From positions 5,146,001 through 5,210,000 of the forward strand of contig JANFOG010000001.1 in assembly GCA_024336345.1 (NCBI GenBank): DNA of 64,000 nucleotides, written 5' to 3'. The position numbers and the translations under genes are program-made. Below the pieces are notes generated by a model that searched no databases, was not told the DNA's origin, and saw only the letters and a program-made list of their open reading frames with translations. How positions within the stretch are numbered: the stretch's first letter is position 1; the number at the start of each line of letters is the position of its first letter. The stretch comes from Mariannaea sp. PMI_226 (lineage: Eukaryota > Ascomycota > Sordariomycetes > Hypocreales > Nectriaceae). Below are positions 31,601 to 42,887 of the stretch, piece after piece.

Positions 31601-32132
31601 AAGCACCCATGGCAAACCAGGACAGCGGCTATGGAGCACAATCACGGCAATTACTAGGTAGTAAAAAGAGCACGAGTGCATCGAGGTTGGCGACTAGTAA
31701 CTTGGTTGGTAAAGGACCAAAGAGTCCGCGGTAGGGCAGCCATTCAACCTAGGAAAAGGAAAGGTAGGCTAATCATTACGATATCTTGCCTCCAAACTGT
31801 TGCATTTGCGGCCTTGGGAAATCGCAAAGTGTTTTTTAGGCTGAGTAGACCTGACTCGCGTCAACCCGTTTCATCATTTTGTTTGGGGAACACCAGCTGT
31901 ACCAAGTTTCATGCGTGCCTGAGAAGCTACAGTACCGTGCGTGCATCACATCTTGGTATCTGTGCTTGGCTGCATGCGATTTTGATTGCATCGTGCTAAC
32001 AACAATTTCGCCGAGGCGAGGCCAAGCGATCCGACATCCCGTTGTGTGGGGACATGGATAAATGCGAGCAATGTTGTCCAGAAATGGTAGTTAACTAATG
32101 ATTACGTCCCGTTTCTCGGAGCATCAAACAAA

Positions 32133-32151
32133 CCCCCCCCCCCCCCCCCCC
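32133..32151. repeat. Poly-C homopolymer (19 C)
   Basis: Nineteen consecutive C residues, intergenic. It could be length-variable or an assembly-sensitive site. Confidence 0.9.
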
Positions 32152-32321
32152 TCCTTACTTCGTCGGTGCCCATAACAATTGCAAATCCCAGCATCTGATC
32201 TGATATGGGGTGACCACGCATTGGCAATTTGGTCAACTGTTGGGGTGTCAAAATTGCCTCCTGCAAGGCTTCAGAGCAAACGAGAGGACTCTTGGTCAAG
32301 ATCAGGGAATGGATCCTGGAG

Positions 32322-32349
32322 ACACACATACACACACACACACACACAC
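32322..32349. repeat. (AC)n microsatellite, one interruption
   Basis: AC repeats 32322-32327, then ATA, then AC repeats to 32349. Confidence 0.9.
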
Positions 32350-33740
32350 GCTTTGTCACCTCTTACAGGACAGCAGTTCGTCCCGTTCTCCCTCCCATCG
32401 CCAACCTTCCAAAAGCGATTGGACTTGGCAGTAACACTTACTGGAGAGTTTGACGATAGTACCACAGTACTCGAGCAGGACCTGTGTACAAGCTCAGAAA
32501 GTGAGAGTAGAATCCCATGCTGCGGCTACTGCTTCAGGATATACATACCCTTCAAAGTGGCAAGGCTAGTTAGTGGAACTTGTGCGCGAACATCGAGTGC
32601 TCACTGCAGTTCTGTCTACCTTGTTTTAGCAAACCACTTCCCATCAAATAATACGTCACAACTTCCCCTGCGGAGAAAAAAAATATACCCTTGTTAGTAT
32701 GATCTCATTGGGAAAGAATTGGCGCTCAATCATCAATATCCTGCATATATTTGAAATCGTTGTAAAAAGCAACGTCGTGATGCACATTGCTATCCCAACC
32801 ACCAACCAACAACCAATCTCATCACGATGCTGAACAGCGCGGCTACACGTGACCCACCGCTGCCACAGCCGCCCCCTTGGCACGAGCCATGCGGAGCAAG
32901 CACGTGACTCCACTGGCTCGTCAGTCCCTCGTCCCTCCAGCGCCACGAGCATTGGGGTCGTGGTCAAGTTTGATGCTCTCCAATATCGACCATTATTCTG
33001 CCCCCAAGTATCAGTTGAAACAGTGATTATTATGATTTGTTGCGCTCACTTTTTTCTGTGCGTCAATACCTTTCTGGCAATGCTCAATCTACCAACGTGT
33101 TGCGAAAGCGCCAGCTTGTCCCCTCTCCAATGTCTCGCCTCAAAGCTTTGACTAACCAGCTCCCTCGCCAGGCTTTCTTAACTCCCCCAAACGCTCTTCG
33201 CTCGCCTGTGCGAAACAGAGAACAACGTTATATCTGTCTTTCTGACCCGAATCACTCATCAACGCCGCTGTCTACGGAAAATTACTAACTACCCCTCGCC
33301 TCCTCGTGACTTGGCTGCCGTCCCACATGTCCATGAGCTCTTCATTTTGACGTCGCAAAAGCTTGCAACCAGCAGACACCTCGAACCACACAAACGGGAA
33401 AAAGGCAACAAAGGGGAGCTTCGGTCAACGGGCCCATGCGTAGACGCGAGCTGCCATTCTTGTCCATCCTTTTGAACCTTGGGTGAGGCGCCTCAAAACT
33501 CCGCGCTTACCCACCAACCCCCGCCGACCAGCTCCGATCTTGCACAAACGACAACGACGGCGACGACGGCGACGACAACGGCCGATGCCTGACACCAGTT
33601 GGACCGGCTTCACCATACACCCTAAAACTCCTTCCAAATACTGCCGACAAACACACCTCTTAGCCGAGCTGATATAGCCGGCGCTACTCAACCTTTTCCC
33701 CCCCTCCTCCGGATCGACCACTCTGAGCAACCCTGCCGAC

Positions 33741-35942
33741 ATGTACACTCAAAACCACCAGCAGGGCCACAATGGCCGGCTGGCTAGTGGTGGTGGTGGT
33801 GGGCGAGGAATTCCCAACTTGCTCTACAACTACCAGCACACCCAACACCAACATCCCTCCCAGGCTCAACACCACCAGGGACTTCAGCACGATCATGGCA
33901 TGCCCAATACCAATGGTCTCGCGCATCACTCTTCCTTCGGACTTACGAACTCGAGCCCCTTCAATGCCAATGCTCTCCAGAACGGACATTCCGCAGCTTC
34001 GCGTGCCGGGCAAGCTCCGCAGAATGAAATGTGGCAGGAGCAATTGCGGATGCATAAGGAAGCTGAAAGAGCTCATGCTGCTATGACTGATCAACAACAA
34101 CCACACTACTACGCCAGACTGAAGGCTTCGGAAAACAGGGGCATAGGTGGCCCCCCTCCTACTACCTTGAAAGCTCAGGCGGATGGCGAGAATGATCCGG
34201 CGGATAGAAGAAGGCCGCTGGCCGTGGAGAAGGAAACGAGACGACAGGACTGGCATAACATGGATATGAGTGGTCAGGGGCTCCGAAACCTTGCTCCTGA
34301 ACTGTTCAAGTACCAATTTCTGAACGAGCTGTACATTGCATCCAACAAGCTTACTCGTCTTCCCAAGGAGATTGGCGAATTGCGACAACTCCGTCACCTT
34401 GATGCCTCGTACAACCAGATTTCCGAGCTGCCTCCGGAGATTGGCATGTGCACCTACCTAAAGCAGCTATTGCTGTTCAATAACAACATTCAAGAGTTGC
34501 CATTTGAATTGGGTTCGCTGCACCTTTTGGAAGTGCTTGGAATCGAGGGAAACCCACTCGACGCAAACGTGAAGCAGGAAATCATGGAGAAGGGGACCAA
34601 AAGCCTGATTAGTGCTCTCAGAGAAGGCGCCCCAGGTATGTTTGCTGCACCTTTTTTGCATTTCCCCCCCTTTCTTTTCGCTGTTTGTGAGTTAATTCAT
34701 GAATACTAACCTTGCACTGCAGTCCCCTTGCCTCCTGCACAGCGAAAGGAAATCCTCATACAGGAAGACGTTTCCCCCAACTTGGAGCGAATCAAGGTAT
34801 TTTCATGGAACGTGCTGTGCGACAAATATGCCACCCAACAGACCTATGGATACACCCCTTCTAGTGCCCTTAACTGGGAGTATCGTAAGGATTGCATTAT
34901 GGAGGAGCTTCGCATAAGAGACGCAGACTTCCTTGCCCTCCAGGAGGTCTCAACCGAGGCCTTCAAGGAAGACTTTAGCCCTGAACTTGCTCAGCTAGAT
35001 TACAAGGGTGTTCACTGGCCCAAGTCTCGCGCCAAAACCATGTCGGAAAAGGACGCTCTCTCAGTCGATGGCTGCGCTGTGTTCTACAAACAAAGCAAGT
35101 TTATATTGTTAGACAAACAGCTCATTGAGTTTGCCACTATCGCCATCAACCGACCGGACATGAAGAACCAGCACGATGTCTTCAACCGTGTGATGCCCAA
35201 AGACAACATTGCTGTCATTTGTTTCTTCGAGTCTCGACTGACTGGTGCCCGCGTTATCCTCGTCAATGTCCATCTTACATGGGACTCTGCCTTGGCCGAT
35301 GTCAAGGTGATCCAGACGGGTATCCTCATGGAGCACGTGACGAAGTTGGCCGAGAAGTATGCAAGATGGCCCGCGGTCAAGGACAAGAAGATGATTGTGC
35401 TTCCCTCAGACGAAGGGGAAGCACCTGCTCCCCCTCAAGCTGAACCGGCACCCAGTCAAGAGTACCGGACTAACACGGAGATTCCTCTCCTTGTGTGTGG
35501 TGACTTCAACTCCACCGAGGACTCCTCCGTTTACGAGCTGATGTCTATGGGCCGCGTGGCACCCGATCACATGGAACTGGGTAACTTCCAGTACGGTAGC
35601 TTCACACGAGACGGTATCGAGCACCCATTCAGCCTCCGGGACTCCTACGCCCACACCAAGCACACCGCTGACGAGCTGCCCTTCACAAACTACACTCCTG
35701 GATTCGCCGATGTCATTGACTATATCTGGTATTCTACCAACACACTGGAAGTGGTTGATGTTCTTGGACCTCCCGAACCCGAATATCTGAAACGCGTACC
35801 TGCTTTCCCCAACTGGCACTTCCCAGCCGATCACATCCAAATCATGTCCGAGTTCGTCATCAAGGGCCGCAAGGAGAAGAAGAAGCATCACGGAGAACGT
35901 GAGGTGGATTTCGGCTCAGGCTCTGGCGCTTCACGTGGCTAG
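33741..35942 (+). CDS. CCR4: CCR4, catalytic deadenylase of the CCR4-NOT complex
   Basis: Exons 33741-34635 and 34723-35942, 704 aa. The 87-nt intron has a GTATGT donor, an ATACTAAC branch and a CTGCAG acceptor. Domains in order: Gln/His/Gly-rich N-terminus (1-160); leucine-rich repeats at about 172-285 (LNELYIASNKLTRLPKEIG, LRHLDASYNQISELPPEIG, LKQLLLFNNNIQELPFELG), which bind the NOT/CAF1 partners; then an EEP-type (exonuclease III-like) nuclease. Catalytic landmarks visible: SWNVLCDKYA, LALQEVSTEAF (Mg-binding Glu), LVCGDFNSTEDS, DYIWYSTNTL and the terminal NWHFPADHI (catalytic His). It removes poly(A) tails in the cytoplasm and starts mRNA decay. Length is near the fungal norm and all key residues are present. 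Confidence 0.95.
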
Positions 35943-36638
35943 AACCCACGCCATCAAAGCGATACAACAGCCCACTAAAGTGAAGTTTGAAGGGGAGGAA
36001 GGAAAGGGGGAGGAAAGGGGGGGAGGACCTCTGACTCGTACATCTGGATGTAGTGTTTTTGGTTTTGCAAATGGAGTTTTAAGGATCTCGCGCGGTTCTT
36101 TGGCGGGGAGGGGCAAAGGGTAGGACGGATGGAAATGGGGTGAAATGTGACAAAAACTTGTCTGTGGCATGTAACAAGCGGTAAGTAGCAGATGGAGTAG
36201 CCGGCTCAAGGGGTCTTTTTGTAGGAATCGAATTATCTTTCAGCGTCATCCCCCTTTTTGTCTTATTGATTTACGTTTTACAAGTTGTGACAATTGTTGA
36301 TTTACCCCTGCGTACCAAACGTCTTACATGTGTGCATCATCATTGCGGTCTTCCTTGGCAATGTTTTTTTGGGTTCATATATTCACAACACTCGTGTATT
36401 TGTAGGAGATTCAATGCCAGTGAGTTTCATTTCTCATCATGTGGGATGTGTCTCTATCCATCTGTAAAAGAAAACCAAAAAACAAAAAGAGGAGTTAAGT
36501 CTCTCTATCCATCATGTATACAAGATAAGCCCCCAATTTCTCACAACGCCGTAACCATGCCCATGTTCTATTCCTACAGTCAAAGCACCGGGGAAAACCC
36601 CCCACGTCGTCCTCTCTCTTGTCGTTCAGCTTTCTCTC
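35943..36638. other. Convergent 3' region, CCR4 / mitochondrial carrier
   Basis: A purine-rich stretch just after the CCR4 stop (35985-36025), then AT-rich sequence. Probably both 3' UTRs. Confidence 0.5.
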
Positions 36639-37997
36639 TTAATGCAGGAGAATATCGTAACCGTCCTTGTTGATCCTGACCTCCTCCATCCCCAATCCAT
36701 ATTTGCGCCGTATCAATTCAAAGATGATCAGCCCCGCGCTGGTACTCGGCACCTGGCGGATAGCGTTCCACCAGAAGCCGCGGTACAGCCACCGGCCCAG
36801 ACTCGTCCCCTCCGAAGCCGCCTCGGCCACGCACACGGCATAGGACTCCTGGTAAGCGTGGTAGTAGGCGCGCAGCATGCGCCAGCGCCGCCGAGGCTGG
36901 TCCGGGTTGGCGGCGGCTGAGGCGCGGAGCTTGGCGGCTTTAGCGTCGAGGTCCTCGAGGTGGTCCCAGTGCTTGACCTGGAAATGGGTGAGAGGGTGCA
37001 GAAGCACCTGCTGCGCAAAGGAGGCGCTCAATCCTCCAAAGAGTAGAAACATGGGCTCCAGAGCGTAGTGAGGCCGAATGAAGATGTTGCCGGGCTCCTC
37101 CTGGTTACGATAGGTCGGGCGCTTCATGGCTAGCACGTCGACTATATCCTCGGCGAGACCGCCGTAGTACCAAGTCACGAAGCGGTAGTACCCTTGAGCC
37201 TTGACATACTCAAACGTGCTGAAGAAGATGGCGCTCCCCAGGCTGTCCTTGAGGAAGGATAGACCCCATCCCGCAAAAATGCCTCTGAGGCCGATCTCAC
37301 GGAGCTTCTCGGCACCAAAGGTCCACATGCTCCGGGGCTTCCCACTGCCGTCGTTGGGCATGAGATCCCGGTGGTCGTACCGCGCCTGCAAGGCATCCAG
37401 GGGAGCGGCGAGAACGCTCTGGAGGCCGCCCGCGAGAAAGCCGGCGGCGAAGGTGTGCGCTGGCTGCGGGGGCGGGTACACCCTCTTCCTCGCCTGGCCG
37501 CTCTCCTCGTGGAGGCGCCCGAGGATCTGGAGGTAGCTCGTGTACAAGACGGCGCCGACGCCGACGTTTGCAACCAGGGGCGGCAGGATCTGGTGAGGGA
37601 TAATGCCCCAGCCCTGGTCTTTGATGGCCGAGGTCAAGACACCCGGCGTTGTGCTTCTCATTAACAGCCAGGCCTGTTGCAGGAACCGGCTGAGCTGCGA
37701 AGCGGACGGGTCAGCGCCCACAGCTTTCATCATGGCCCGTGTGCGGGCCTGGTGAAGCACTCTCGCGTACGCAAGGTAGTCGACGCGTGTGCGAAAGAAG
37801 GCCTTTGCAGGAGCACGAAAGTAGAAAGCGACGACCTGAGCGCTCAGCGCCCTCACGCCTGCGGCCGAGGCTGCGGTTGCAGCGTTGCTTCTTGGATTGC
37901 GGTCCGGCAGGCCATCATGGGGTAGAAGATCTGGTGGTGGTATCACCGGGAGGACACCGGTCTGGAGGTCTGGAGCGTCATTTCGACGGAGGGACAT
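36639..37997 (-). CDS. Mitochondrial carrier family-like protein
   Basis: 452 aa from ATG 37997 (MSLRRNDAPDLQTG); the frame extends 28 codons further upstream without an ATG. The centre contains AGGLQSVLAAPLDALQARYD, a carrier signature (P-x-D-x-x-x-x-R variant), and a second repeat-like segment GGLSASFAQQVLLHPLTHFQ; six membrane segments are expected. Only these two signature-like motifs are evident, the first N-terminal repeat is weak, and the protein is longer than the usual ~300 aa, so it is a divergent member. Such fungal carriers sit in the inner (rarely outer) mitochondrial membrane; the substrate cannot be named. It converges with CCR4. Confidence 0.7.
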   Translation of the reverse strand: MSLRRNDAPDLQTGVLPVIPPPDLLPHDGLPDRNPRSNAATAASAAGVRALSAQVVAFYFRAPAKAFFRTRVDYLAYARVLHQARTRAMMKAVGADPSASQLSRFLQQAWLLMRSTTPGVLTSAIKDQGWGIIPHQILPPLVANVGVGAVLYTSYLQILGRLHEESGQARKRVYPPPQPAHTFAAGFLAGGLQSVLAAPLDALQARYDHRDLMPNDGSGKPRSMWTFGAEKLREIGLRGIFAGWGLSFLKDSLGSAIFFSTFEYVKAQGYYRFVTWYYGGLAEDIVDVLAMKRPTYRNQEEPGNIFIRPHYALEPMFLLFGGLSASFAQQVLLHPLTHFQVKHWDHLEDLDAKAAKLRASAAANPDQPRRRWRMLRAYYHAYQESYAVCVAEAASEGTSLGRWLYRGFWWNAIRQVPSTSAGLIIFELIRRKYGLGMEEVRINKDGYDILLH

Positions 37998-39005
37998 GGC
38001 GTTGACAACTTCATGCCCAGCAGGAATTCCTCCTCTCCCCGAAAGAGACGAAGGAGGGACGACACACGGGGATTTATTCAACTAGTGCGGCCAAAGTGCT
38101 TTGCGACTGGGTGGGCGAGGTTCGAATGCCGCAATGACTAAGCCATGGTGAGCCAATGAGGTGTCGAGTATGAGGGTAGCTGTCGGGTGGGATTGGAGGG
38201 GTCCCCCGAGTTTGTGGCTTAGTTTGGAGGGGGGGAAGAGACAGAGAGAGGGTGCAATAATTTCTAGACTGCAGAAGAGATGATAAAATATTCTTATTGT
38301 GATGATGAATATCTGGAAAAGATATTTTTGTGCTTACTTGCGGCCCTTTTCTTTTTCTTTTTCTTTTTTTTTAAACACAAATGTACATATCTTTACTGCT
38401 GTTATTTGGCGCTATACACACAAATTGCCGGCTACCTAGACGATGTAGGTAGGTAGGTAAGACACCTACTCTAGGGTTGGTCAAAGCCCCTCAAACGCAC
38501 CTTTATCGTGATCTTTGAACAGCTCATGGTACTTCCTATTCCCCAGGGCTTGAGTTTTGTTATGCGAGGAATGCTTGAATGCTATTCGAAATTCAGTTTT
38601 GAGTTGCATTACACAAATTTACAGCTTAGCAATCTCCATCTATGTCAAAGGACCGTAGTTTTCTCAGAACATGTCGCCACGAAAGAAAACGAAATATGTG
38701 AAGATATGTGAAATCTAATCGATGGACAACACGCAGTAAATATTAAGATGAGCATCATCCTTCTTTACACTACTGTTAAGAAAAGGCGAGAATTGTCTCC
38801 AATCATTCCAAGAATTTGAACAAGATTTCTCATTTAAACCGCCATGACTCATGATCCTATTTCCAGTTTACGCCCTCTATAAACACACGCGCCGTTTCCC
38901 TTTTCATCATGTATTTCCATCATCAGTGCGGATTCAGTTTTTCTTTTTTTGTTTCCCCTTTCCCTATTTCTTCGTTTTATTTACTTATTTTTTCCCCCCT
39001 TATTT
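37998..39005. other. Intergenic region, carrier promoter / ELP3 3' end
   Basis: AT-rich from 38260 to 38990 with T-rich tracts. TAGGTAGGTAGG-type repeats at about 38446-38458. No gene seen. Confidence 0.45.
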
Positions 39006-40733
39006 TTATTCTGGTTGGGGGCGACCATCGAGCCACTTGCTCATGTATGGGCCATCCAGCCAGAAACCCAGCTTCTTGTAGTAACTTCTCACACCAACCC
39101 CGGAAATGACACTGATCTTGTCGCTGCCGTGCTCCTCTCTGGCGATTCTCTCTGCCTCCTCCATCAGCAGTGTTCCGAATCCCTGGTGCTGGAACTTGCG
39201 GGGGTCGCGAGCGTGCACAGGCACAGCAGTTCCATAGACGTGAAGCTCTCGCACCATACTTGTGGGCTGGCCGGTGAGTTCCTCTCGGAATGTGTACTTT
39301 TCTGTGCACTTTCGCAGTCGCAAGAGAGCGACCAAGATGTCCTGCTTGGGATCCTCGTAGGCAAGGAAGGTCTCCCAGCCGCCGTTGGCCACGTAGTCTC
39401 TCCTCACAAGCTCGATTTGGTTGGGTCTAATCTTGTTTTTGATCTCGTTGACACCGACTTCTCGAGTTCGCACATCTCGGCAAGTCGTTCCAAAGTCCTT
39501 CATTCTCGCCAGAGCTAGTTCGCGCAAATTTCCGTTCTCGACTCCAGAGGTGACCAGAGGCATGGGAATATCTCGCTGGACTCGGTAGATTCGAGTCCAC
39601 GGAGGAATTAGAGCCATAATTCTGGCAACAAGGTCGATCAAGCCGTTGGGGGTATAGTTCTGGTACCGCCCCGTTCGCCATAGCTCGTACAAACCTGTGC
39701 CTCGAATAACAAGGGTGGGATAAATCTTCAGACCGTCAGTTCTGAACGCTGGGTTCTCGAAATATTCTCTAAACTGATCAATGTCACGCTCCATGCCAAC
39801 ATTGGGCAAATCCGGCATCATGTGGCTGACGACCTTGTAGCCTGCATCCTTGGCCAAGCAGAACGTCTCGGCAACAGCTGCAACGGTATGGCCTCGATTC
39901 GTGTCTCGAGCCACGTCTTCGTACAGTGACTGGACACCAACTTCGAGTCGAGTGCATCCGTACCTCAACATGTCGGAGAGATGGGGCTGGAGGCAGTAAT
40001 CCGGGCGAGTCTCGATTGTGATGCCGACACACTTGACATTGCTCATTTCGCCCGCCTCAACGGCTTCGTCAACGCTGTTTGTCTGGTACCCGCTCAGGGC
40101 GTTGTGCAACTGGGCAATAAACTCCTCTCGGTATGACTCAGGCAGCGACATGAAGGTGCCACCCATGATGATGTACTCAACCTTGTCGACGGAGTGACCA
40201 AGCGACTTGAGCTGATCAACTCGACCTCGAGCTTGTTCGAAGGGATCGTATCGGGCTCGGATAGCTCGCATCGACGTGGGTTCGTAGCCAGTATAGGACT
40301 GAGTGCTGTATTCAAAGTCGGAGTCGGGGCCACCTGGGCAATAGACGCAAATATTTCCAGTATAAGCGATATGAGGGCAGCGGTGCGGCTTGCACATGAC
40401 GGCGACGACAGCAATACCGGATGAGGTTCGGATGGGTTTCGCGATGAGCTTTGGTAGAATGTACTTCTTGTAGTGTTCGGGGATGGAGGCGATGATGGCA
40501 GTGAGGGGCGGGATGTTCATGAGCTTGTGTTTCTTGGCAAGCCTGTTGCGCAGGGCGTTGAGGTTGATATCCTTGGGGGTTTTTCCAGCCTTGGAGGCTT
40601 CATGGTCTTCGATGAGGGCGTTTGCGACGTCGGCGCAACATCGCAGGAAGCGTTCGCTTTCGGGGGCGAGGTCAGCGCCTCTCTTCTTGGACGTCGAGGC
40701 CGGAGCCGTCGAGGTCATTGTGGCGGTTGCCAT
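39006..40733 (-). CDS. ELP3: ELP3, catalytic subunit of Elongator
   Basis: Intronless, 575 aa, close to yeast Elp3 (about 557). The radical-SAM cluster is visible as [14 protein letters not shown] (Cys-x9-Cys-x2-Cys, about residues 118-131), followed by the Elp3 landmarks GGTFMSLP and RPDYC. The C-terminal GNAT acetyltransferase domain contains [19 protein letters not shown] (acetyl-CoA-binding loop) and [17 protein letters not shown]. Elongator modifies wobble uridine-34 of certain tRNAs (mcm5/ncm5 side chains) in the cytoplasm. The N-terminal basic segment needed for tRNA binding is present. The sequence looks intact and near-invariant. Confidence 0.96.
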   Translation of the reverse strand: MATATMTSTAPASTSKKRGADLAPESERFLRCCADVANALIEDHEASKAGKTPKDINLNALRNRLAKKHKLMNIPPLTAIIASIPEHYKKYILPKLIAKPIRTSSGIAVVAVMCKPHRCPHIAYTGNICVYCPGGPDSDFEYSTQSYTGYEPTSMRAIRARYDPFEQARGRVDQLKSLGHSVDKVEYIIMGGTFMSLPESYREEFIAQLHNALSGYQTNSVDEAVEAGEMSNVKCVGITIETRPDYCLQPHLSDMLRYGCTRLEVGVQSLYEDVARDTNRGHTVAAVAETFCLAKDAGYKVVSHMMPDLPNVGMERDIDQFREYFENPAFRTDGLKIYPTLVIRGTGLYELWRTGRYQNYTPNGLIDLVARIMALIPPWTRIYRVQRDIPMPLVTSGVENGNLRELALARMKDFGTTCRDVRTREVGVNEIKNKIRPNQIELVRRDYVANGGWETFLAYEDPKQDILVALLRLRKCTEKYTFREELTGQPTSMVRELHVYGTAVPVHARDPRKFQHQGFGTLLMEEAERIAREEHGSDKISVISGVGVRSYYKKLGFWLDGPYMSKWLDGRPQPE

Positions 40734-41341
40734 GATCGGTTGTGGATTCTGAGGATGCTGTTGGGATTAAGCTAGAGTGTCCGGTATATTTGGCTTTGGT
40801 ATGAGGTTGTGCAATAAAAGGTGCTGGCCAGACAGTAGGTAACTATGTGTGCCAGATCTTACTTTTGATGAAAAGAATCCTTTGATTGATTGCCCCTCCA
40901 CAAAAAGGCGAAGTTGGTGGTGGTGGAGGAGGAAAAGTTTGGTGGGGCCGTATTTTCCACAAGGGTATGAAGGTGCGGAGCACACTGTACGTATTAGACT
41001 ACAGATTACAGATGAGATGGATCACCACGGAGCTACTAACCAACCATGAATTCACAATTACGCATATCTATTTGGGGGTCATCATCCAGACGCCACCAAT
41101 CCAACCTTTATAAATAAATTTGGCCATTTTCGTGTTTGTGTAGATGTTGATGAAATTTCATGTTGTGTCTGTATTTTGCGACCATGTTGCAGGTTGTCTC
41201 CTGAGCTGTCTGTCAGCGTTGACTGACTGAGATGAGTCGCTACCAACTAGCTAGCACCTACAACAACCCACAACATGAATAGATAGATATTGGGCTAGAT
41301 GTTGTATATGATAAAGATAACAGAATAACATTGGAATTGTG
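40734..41341. other. Intergenic region upstream of ELP3
   Basis: ELP3 promoter and 3' region of the next minus-strand gene. No other feature recognised. This is roughly where housekeeping content gives way to accessory genes. Confidence 0.45.
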
Positions 41342-42076
41342 CTACTCCTGAATTGGCCTTATGAACGGCAGCCACAACTGCTTCCTCGATATCAGCATGG
41401 TCAGCATCTCCTTCATCCAGCCCTCTCCGCTGCGAAAGGTCCACATCTCAAGCCCCTCAAGAGCTTTATCCCTTTCCACTGCTTCACTTGCAGATAGCGG
41501 CGGTGGCGGCGCTGTTCGGGGGGACGGTAGGCACTCATAGCTCAAGTGAAAGCCAACTACCAGCATGTCGTCAATCTCCATGACCGCCTCCATCCAGTTC
41601 CACGTGTCTATGTCTGGTATGCTTGCCACCCTGCGCAACAGACCAGTGCAAGTAGTGGGGATGCTGACAGTATATAGCTCGCAGGGCAGGATTGTCTCGT
41701 CATCTGGAACACGTATGAGCTCTTCCAAGGTGATTCCCAAGGATGATATCGTCGTAAATGCAATCTCGAACCGGCGAGTGACAGCGCATACCAGACTACC
41801 TGGATAATCTGGATTTTCCCTCGTACGGAATCTCATTTCGGCTGCGACCTCGCATATGAGCGGAAAATCGGAAATTTCTGTGAGAAAGGACAGACTCTGC
41901 CAGTTGTCAATGCAATCCAAAGGGACATACTCGCAGATCGGGCTACTTACCTGATACTGCCCGTCCTTCTTTCCGCTCATCCGCCAGAAGAGCAGCTTTT
42001 CCCACTCGACAAAGAGAACTCGAGCGCTGTCTAGCTCCTTGAGAAACTTGGCGGCCTTATTTGGTATGCCAGACAT
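41342..42076 (-). CDS. Hypothetical protein, 244 aa, unassigned
   Basis: A single open frame from MSGIPNKAAKFLKELDSARV to the stop at 41342. It reads as a folded protein (many aromatic and acidic residues, for example LFVEWEKLLFWRMSG and DTWNWMEAVMEIDDMLVVGF), with a short Pro-rich insert near residue 190. There is no signal peptide, membrane segment or family motif I recognise. Composition is like real coding sequence and the frame is the only long one locally. It may be lineage-restricted. It sits between ELP3 and the HeLo-like/ankyrin gene, all on the minus strand. Confidence 0.6.
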   Translation of the reverse strand: MSGIPNKAAKFLKELDSARVLFVEWEKLLFWRMSGKKDGQYQVSSPICEYVPLDCIDNWQSLSFLTEISDFPLICEVAAEMRFRTRENPDYPGSLVCAVTRRFEIAFTTISSLGITLEELIRVPDDETILPCELYTVSIPTTCTGLLRRVASIPDIDTWNWMEAVMEIDDMLVVGFHLSYECLPSPRTAPPPPLSASEAVERDKALEGLEMWTFRSGEGWMKEMLTMLISRKQLWLPFIRPIQE

Positions 42077-42887
42077 GATAGAATGTGATTAGGAGAGGTT
42101 GAGTAGCAGGGCAAACAGTGAGTTTCGAGCTATGTGGCTACATATATTCCAAGGCTGGCGCTACGTGCCCCTTCTGCTTCGACTACGCTCACTTCTGGAG
42201 CTGAATATCAGTCAAAGTATATGCACTATGCACTGTATTTGTAAAATGGAGAAGCTGACTTCTGGCGTGCATACGATCATCAAGATGCACGAGTTCATAG
42301 CTTCCCAGACCACAGACGCATCTCACCAAAACCATCTTCCCCTCATTGCAAAACTCTGACTATGGAAGTACAGGACCTCCTCGGAGCACACCTCTTTATG
42401 TGGCAAAATCTAAGTTCTCTTCCTTGCCCCAACAGAAATGAAGAAAGATTTCCTCAGCCTCTAATTCTTGCCGCCTCGGTGTAATCTATTCAATCTCTTT
42501 GGAAAAAAAAAAGGACCAGCAGGTAGGTAGGGACAAGCAACGGTATGATAAGCTCTAGAGATGGAAAACAATCAATGAACTTTGATATTTCAAGTACGCC
42601 TCCTTGATTACAGTAATACTGGTAGAGCTTTCTGCATCACTCATCTCTTTCCTCCTATTTATTTACCTGGACTTAGAACTGCGAGTAGTATAACATATAA
42701 GGTTCTTTTGCTGAAGCAAAACGCTTGGAGCTTCAAATGTTTTATACTATCATAAAATGAAATCTCTTCTGTATCGATCACTGAAGTACTTTCTACTTTC
42801 TTATACAAGAAAGATGCGAACCAAGTCCTACTGGTAACAATCGTTATGATAAGCAAGTACTTTTCCTGCTATACTAGTACAGGAAAG
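42077..42887. other. Intergenic region
   Basis: Moderately AT-rich. Promoter of the 244-aa gene and 3' end of the ankyrin gene. AGGTAGGTAGGG-type repeat at about 42521-42531. No gene seen. Confidence 0.45.

Larger units (their letters stand above)
28650..33740. other. 5.1-kb region without a convincing gene
   Basis: Flanked by divergent starts (methyltransferase -, CCR4 +). It contains a purine-rich tract (30131-30175), a 19-C homopolymer (32133-32151), a CA tract (32322-32349) and a C/T-rich area from 33100 that is probably the CCR4 promoter and leader. Longest open frames (for example 32179-32697, spanning the CA repeat) show no domain. Long leaders or non-coding RNA are possible. Confidence 0.45.

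Noticed and set aside
32179..32697. 172-codon frame spanning a CA microsatellite
   Set aside because: The repeat yields THTH in frame; no protein-like sequence before or after it.
33684..34397. 237-codon minus-strand frame opposite CCR4 exon 1
   Set aside because: It is antisense to a confirmed LRR-encoding exon and has no domain; a by-product of CCR4 codon usage.
36642..38085. Several plus-strand and minus-strand frames of 80-130 codons over the carrier gene
   Set aside because: Arg/Ala-rich shadows of a GC-rich coding sequence in other frames.
38110..38140. GGTTCGAAT resembling a tRNA B box
   Set aside because: Flanking bases do not form a T-arm, and no A box or acceptor stem is found.
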